Shown here piece by piece: positions 9,139 to 12,374 of a stretch of DNA of 12,374 nucleotides. Within the stretch, counting starts at the first letter, position 1; each line of letters starts with the position of its first letter. Under the pieces are notes generated by a model. That model had not been told where the DNA came from and ran no database searches. It was given only the letters and a program-made list of their open reading frames with translations. A program made the translations under genes and the position numbers. The stretch is from Fidelibacterota bacterium (lineage in GTDB: Bacteria > Fidelibacterota > UBA8477 > JABMPR01), in NCBI GenBank assembly GCA_030596225.1, contig JAUVKO010000038.1, positions 1 through 12,374 of the forward strand, read 5' to 3'.

Positions 9139-9238
9139 AGTGGTGCACTTTTTGCGCCCAATCTAAGACTATGCCAAAATAGTATTGTTTGCCAGCTTTT
9201 TTCCTGACTTTGTTTCATGCCGAGTTTACATTGCACTG

Positions 9239-9784
9239 ATGATAGCCCGATTTACATTTTTGATCGTTCTTCTAAGCTTTGTTATGTCCTGTGATCCGGT
9301 AGGGAATTCCCCGGAGCAGGATAAGCAGCAGAATGAGCGCATCCCTACACAGGAAAGCTGGAATCCGACCATTCGGATCAATTCAGTCGGTAAGGAAACC
9401 GTTCAGGCTCGAGCTGCATACTCTGCAAATTATGATAACCCCAAGGAAATAGTTTTTATTGGCAAAGTACAGTTGGATTTCTTTGATCAAAATGGCGCCC
9501 ATAGCTCAACGATGACGGCTGATACTGGAAGAATAGATGATAAACGACATCTCTTTACGGCCACTGGCAATGTCTTTGTTGCTGCTGATTCAGGGATGAC
9601 CCTGTCGACCTGTATTCTGTACTGGAATGAAAATCAGGAATCCATATATACTGACCAATCCATTATACTGACCACGGATACTGATACCTTGTATGGCGTA
9701 GGTTTTGAGTCGGATGCTAATTTGGAGCATTGGACTATCACCCAACCAACCGGTGTAAGTTATCGAGAGTTTGATCATGAGTGA
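9239..9784 (+). CDS. lptC: LPS export periplasmic protein LptC, probable lipoprotein
   Basis: LptC receives lipopolysaccharide from the LptB2FG transporter at the inner membrane and passes it to the LptA bridge. From the ATG at 9239 the product has 181 residues. The signal segment MIARFTFLIVLLSFVMSC ends in a lipobox-like VMSC with C18, so it is probably lipid-anchored rather than held by a helix as in E. coli. A periplasmic beta-rich LptC/OstA-like domain follows, with pairs such as STMTADTGRIDD and FTATGNVFV, and near the end YGVGFESDANLEHWTI, typical of LptC in FCB-group bacteria. The frame is open from a TTG at 9185, but the signal peptide argues for 9239; no good Shine-Dalgarno is seen before either. 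The last 8 nt overlap lptB, implying coupled translation. Confidence 0.85.
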   Translation: MIARFTFLIVLLSFVMSCDPVGNSPEQDKQQNERIPTQESWNPTIRINSVGKETVQARAAYSANYDNPKEIVFIGKVQLDFFDQNGAHSSTMTADTGRIDDKRHLFTATGNVFVAADSGMTLSTCILYWNENQESIYTDQSIILTTDTDTLYGVGFESDANLEHWTITQPTGVSYREFDHE

Positions 9785-10511
9785 AAAACTCCTCAAGGGA
9801 AACAACCTCTATAAAAAATACGGTAAGCGGACCGTTGTGAGCGATGTCTCCATTGAAGTGGCCACGGGTGAGGTGGTTGGCTTATTGGGACCAAATGGAG
9901 CAGGCAAAACAACAACATTTTATATGGTGACCGGAATGGTGCGCCCCAACTCAGGTTCTGTGTTTTTAGGTAATGAGGATGTTACCCGTTCTCCCATGTA
10001 TCAACGGGCCAGGGCAGGTGTTGGATATCTTCCACAAGAAACCAGTATTTTCAGGAAACTGAGCGTTGAGGATAACCTTAGACTGGTTTGCGAAACCTTG
10101 GATCTGAATAAACAGGATCAGGAAGAAAAACTTGAGCATCTATTGGAGGAACTCTCAATTGGCCATGTTCGCAAGAATAAGGGTTACCAGCTAAGCGGGG
10201 GAGAGAGACGCCGAACGGAGATTGCCAGAGCCCTGGTTACAGACCCTGATTTCATTCTTTTGGATGAACCATTTGCCGGTGTCGATCCCATTGCTGTAGA
10301 AGATATTCAGCAGATTGTTCTTGCTTTGAAAACCAAAGGAATAGGCGTCCTTATCACAGATCATAATGTTCATGAGACTCTGTCTATTACTGATCGAAGC
10401 TATTTGCTGTTTCAAGGTAAAATATTGTTATCCGGTGATGCCGAGTTCCTGGCAAACGATGAGCAGGCGAGAAAATTGTATCTAGGCAGTAATTTTAAAT
10501 TGGATCGATAA
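9777..10511 (+). CDS. lptB: LPS export ABC transporter ATP-binding protein LptB
   Basis: This is the cytoplasmic ATPase subunit that powers LPS extraction by LptB2FG. The 244-residue product is the usual length for LptB. Motifs in order are Walker A GPNGAGKT (38-45), Q-loop Q87 in YLPQETSIFRKL, signature LSGGE (139-143) followed by RRRTEIARAL, Walker B ILLDE with D163 and E164, FAGVDP, and H-loop H196 in TDHNVHE. I chose the ATG at 9777, inside the lptC stop region (8-nt overlap) with a GAGAG-like site 7 nt upstream; an in-frame TTG at 9771 is less likely. The partner permeases lptF and lptG and the bridge lptA are not in the window. rpoN follows after 5 nt. Confidence 0.96.
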   Translation: MSEKLLKGNNLYKKYGKRTVVSDVSIEVATGEVVGLLGPNGAGKTTTFYMVTGMVRPNSGSVFLGNEDVTRSPMYQRARAGVGYLPQETSIFRKLSVEDNLRLVCETLDLNKQDQEEKLEHLLEELSIGHVRKNKGYQLSGGERRRTEIARALVTDPDFILLDEPFAGVDPIAVEDIQQIVLALKTKGIGVLITDHNVHETLSITDRSYLLFQGKILLSGDAEFLANDEQARKLYLGSNFKLDR

Positions 10512-10516
10512 GAGCC

Positions 10517-11878
10517 TTGGAACTATCACAACATCTTGAATTAAGGCAAACCCTTACACCTCAGCAGATCCTGTTGTCAACTTTGTTGCAACTTCCATCG
10601 ATGGCCTTGGAGTTGCGCATCAAGACAGAACTTGAGATCAATCCTCTTTTGGAACTTGAGGATGATGTGCTCGAACTGGACAATCCAGAGGAAGAGGCTG
10701 AAACAGAAGAGCCTGAGATCGATCTGGAAGATTATTTCTCAAATGACGGTTATGAAGCAAAGGAATATTACGATAAGAGTGCCGAGGAGTTCGAAATTCA
10801 GAATGCCTATCATCCCAGTCTGGCAGAAGATCTACTCGAACAGATAGCTACTCTCTACCTGGAAGAAAAACATAAGACTATTATTGAAGAGATGGTCTGG
10901 AGTATTGATGAACGTGGGTATCTTATCGTTGAGCTTGAATTTATTGCTGAAAAGTTTGAGGTTGATGTTCAGCTACTTGAAAAACTCCACGCTCAATTAA
11001 TGCATCTGGAACCATTAGGTATTGGTGCACGTGATCTAAGGGAATGTTTATTAGTTCAAGTTGAAAAGATTTATCCCGACACACCGGCTCATTTCATTGT
11101 TCGGGACTACTTTGATGAATTTGCCAACAAACGTTTTGAAAGAATTCTACGCAAATTACATCTTACAAAAGATGGTTTACGAGAGGCTGAAGAATTGATC
11201 TCCCACCTTAATCCGAAACCGGGAGATGGGTATCTGGACCCCAAAACCAACTATGTCACTCCTGATTTCTATATCAGGGAACAGGATGGTGAATTCGTAG
11301 TCACTCTGAACGATTCCTTTATCCCTGAATTGCGCATTTCCGGCAGTTATAAAAACATGCTTCATAATCAACGAAAACTGGATACGGATACGAAGCTCTT
11401 CCTGAAAAAGAAGGTTGAATCTGCCAAATGGTTTATCAATTCAATTCAGATGCGACGAATCACCATGCTCAAAGTAATCAATGCCATTATTGAAAGACAA
11501 AGGGGGTTCTTCTTGAACGGGAAAGATGAACTGAAACCCATGGTCTTGCGACATATTGCTGAGGATATCAGCATGGATATTTCTACGATCAGCCGGGTTA
11601 CCAGTGGAAAATATGCTCAGACTGACTGGGGCACATTCGAGCTAAGATATTTCTTTAGTGAAGGGATTGAAGCTGAAGATGGTGAAAATATTTCCACCCG
11701 TCGTATCAAGGAGCAGTTACGCAAGATCATTGAGGGTGAAGATAAGTCACATCCTATCTCTGACGAGGCCATTTCCAAGGTCCTGCAGAAGGCAGGCTTC
11801 CCCATTGCTCGTCGTACTGTGGCCAAATACCGTGAGCAATTAAGCATTCCTGTGGCCCGTCTCCGTCGCGAGATTTAG
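10517..11878 (+). CDS. rpoN: RNA polymerase sigma-54 factor
   Basis: Sigma-54 directs RNA polymerase to -24/-12 promoters and needs AAA+ activators. The product has 453 residues. The Q/L-rich activator-interacting region I occupies about 1-48 (LSQHLELRQTLTPQQI ... INPLLELED). An acidic region II spans about 48-90. The core-binding region starts near HPSLAEDLLEQI and includes EPLGIGARDLRECL. A helix-turn-helix lies at about 345-385 (ISTISRVTSGKYAQT). The RpoN box ARRTVAKYRE is at 431-440, followed by QLSIP. The start is the TTG at 10517: an in-frame stop at 10496 precedes it and region I would be lost from any later start. Only a weak purine-rich site lies in front, so coupling from lptB, which ends 5 nt upstream, is likely. 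A second copy of the 3' end lies about 100 bp downstream. Confidence 0.97.
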   Translation: MELSQHLELRQTLTPQQILLSTLLQLPSMALELRIKTELEINPLLELEDDVLELDNPEEEAETEEPEIDLEDYFSNDGYEAKEYYDKSAEEFEIQNAYHPSLAEDLLEQIATLYLEEKHKTIIEEMVWSIDERGYLIVELEFIAEKFEVDVQLLEKLHAQLMHLEPLGIGARDLRECLLVQVEKIYPDTPAHFIVRDYFDEFANKRFERILRKLHLTKDGLREAEELISHLNPKPGDGYLDPKTNYVTPDFYIREQDGEFVVTLNDSFIPELRISGSYKNMLHNQRKLDTDTKLFLKKKVESAKWFINSIQMRRITMLKVINAIIERQRGFFLNGKDELKPMVLRHIAEDISMDISTISRVTSGKYAQTDWGTFELRYFFSEGIEAEDGENISTRRIKEQLRKIIEGEDKSHPISDEAISKVLQKAGFPIARRTVAKYREQLSIPVARLRREI

Positions 11879-11946
11879 ATCTTTTCAACCATCTGCAATT
11901 TTATACCCCAAGGATAAATAGGATTCAGTCTTGCTATCGCTTCGCC

Positions 11947-11978
11947 GTGGCACGCCCGTCTTCGCCGCGAGATTTAGA
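11947..11978 (+). repeat. Duplicated 3' end of rpoN
   Basis: These 32 bases match the last bases of rpoN (11852-11879) at 26 of 28 positions once a 4-nt insertion (ACGC) is allowed, including an exact 13-mer CGCGAGATTTAGA. In the matching frame, 11954-11977 encodes ARLRREI and TAG, identical to the real rpoN end. Its two differences (CTC to CTT, CGT to CGC) are both synonymous. The flanks do not match the rest of rpoN. Confidence 0.7.
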
Positions 11979-12069
11979 GTACCCATCCAACTACATCATA
12001 ACGATCTCTACAAAATACTTTCCTGTCTAAGACAATTTCGGTTAAGTTGAATTATAATCGAATTACGAT

Positions 12070-12213
12070 CTATCCATAAAAGACTATACCGCTAATTGGT
12101 TTGTTATCATACTCTTCAATGAACTCCTTGACTTGAATAACGGGATCTACGACAGGGAAACAATCCTTAAGGAGGTGTGTCTTGCTGAGCCTCGTCGAAG
12201 TATGACACACCAT
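12070..12213 (-). pseudogene. Short ORF or gene remnant, unrecognised
   Basis: This is a 47-codon minus-strand frame from an ATG at 12213 to a TAG at 12070. The first dozen codons come from the hairpin repeat, so only the later part (roughly LLKDCFPVVDPVIQ, then VKEFIEEYDN and ISGIVFYG) could be old coding sequence. No Shine-Dalgarno is evident. The pattern FIEEYDN...VFYG faintly recalls the C-terminus of IS3-type integrase-fold transposases (F-x-x-Y-N ... VYxG), but the match is too weak for a call. It could equally be a chance open frame. Confidence 0.25.
12174..12211. repeat. Dispersed GGTGTGTC hairpin repeat, compact copy
   Basis: Perfect 8-bp inverted arms GGTGTGTC (12174-12181) and GACACACC (12204-12211) enclose a 22-nt interior. 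On the minus strand the interior reads CTTCGACGAGGCTCAGCAAG. A related copy lies at 5509-5560. The element is intergenic, and its position about 10 bp from the MITE-like element suggests insertions have clustered. As RNA it would form a hairpin, but it lacks a U-tract and so is not a standard terminator. Confidence 0.65.
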
Positions 12214-12221
12214 CCGTCATA

Positions 12222-12374
12222 TTATACCAATTACAGTTCCAAACTGCCTGTAATTTCTTCATCTTTTACCGTTTTACTTCACTTAATATTTTATCCATAG
12301 CCATGGCTATGCAGAAAACATTAAGATCGTAAAAGCACTAAAATATTTTGAAGTTAATAGACACTTTAGAACTG
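12222..12374. mobile_element. MITE-like long-palindrome element, copy B (right end cut by window)
   Basis: The left terminus TTATACCAATTACAG mirrors the right terminus of copy A. The centre is the perfect palindrome CATAGCCATGGCTATG (12296-12311). The two halves pair for most of their length: near the left end CAGTTCCAAACTG corresponds to the reverse complement of the last bases, CAGTTCTAAAGTG. By symmetry about 12 bp of the right end lie beyond the window. It has the same orientation as copy A. The central stem differs from copy A by paired changes (AGCT...AGCT versus AGCC...GGCT), so pairing is kept. Confidence 0.75.

Larger units (their letters stand above)
11879..12374. other. 496-bp region with no intact gene downstream of rpoN
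   Basis: In order it holds a second copy of the rpoN 3' end (11947-11978), about 90 bp without recognisable features, a short minus-strand remnant (12070-12213) overlapping a hairpin repeat (12174-12211), and copy B of the MITE-like element (12222 to the window end). I see no clear rho-independent terminator after rpoN. The stacking suggests a site that tolerates insertions. Confidence 0.7.

Noticed and set aside
9163..9178. Possible sigma-54 promoter for metH on the minus strand (TTGGCATAGTCTTAGA)
   Set aside because: It has GG and the right 10-base spacing but GA instead of the essential GC at -12, and metH is not a usual sigma-54 target.
9127..9238. Cobalamin or SAM riboswitch upstream of metH
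   Set aside because: The gap of about 110 bp shared with lptC is too short for a cobalamin riboswitch, and I see no B12-box-like or SAM-riboswitch-like core.

Overview
The window looks like chromosome from a Gram-negative bacterium of moderate G+C (low 40s % by eye). An LPS-export pair (lptC, lptB) sits directly in front of rpoN (sigma-54). Beside it are a short-type cobalamin-dependent methionine synthase and two ion-coupled transporters of the Na+/sugar and cation-chloride families. Several genes start with TTG. A marine or saline member of the FCB superphylum (for example Neomarinimicrobiota, Calditrichota or relatives) would fit, but this is an inference from gene content, not from a marker-gene comparison.

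Layout. 1-140: the right part of a long-hairpin MITE-like element. 107-319 (-): a YecH/DUF2492 small metal-binding protein whose last codons are supplied by that element. 502-2070 (+): a vSGLT-like Na+/sugar symporter. 3169-2108 (-) and 5355-3172 (-): an acyltransferase-3 membrane protein tightly coupled behind an SLC12-type cation-chloride cotransporter. 5356-5709: an intergenic stretch with a promoter candidate and GC-richer repeats. 9126-5710 (-): metH. 9239-11878 (+): lptC-lptB-rpoN, divergent from metH and very tightly packed. 11879-12374: no intact gene, but a pile-up of a second copy of the rpoN 3' end, a short gene remnant, a small hairpin repeat and a second copy of the MITE, cut by the window end.

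How the genes fit together. lptC and lptB supply the inner-membrane LPS extractor, and rpoN is the sigma-54 factor commonly found beside lptB. The sugar symporter and the cotransporter both retain residues expected for Na+ binding, which suggests a Na+-dependent lifestyle. The remaining genes (metH, acyltransferase, yecH) are not obviously one pathway.

The most unusual material is non-coding. Two directly oriented copies of one roughly 165-bp palindromic element bound the window, and one of them has rewritten the C-terminus of the YecH-like protein. A small hairpin repeat occurs in both long intergenic regions. A duplicated rpoN tail differs from the original only by synonymous changes over its last eight codons. 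I see no complete new defence or biosynthetic system here, and no CRISPR array, tRNA or rRNA.
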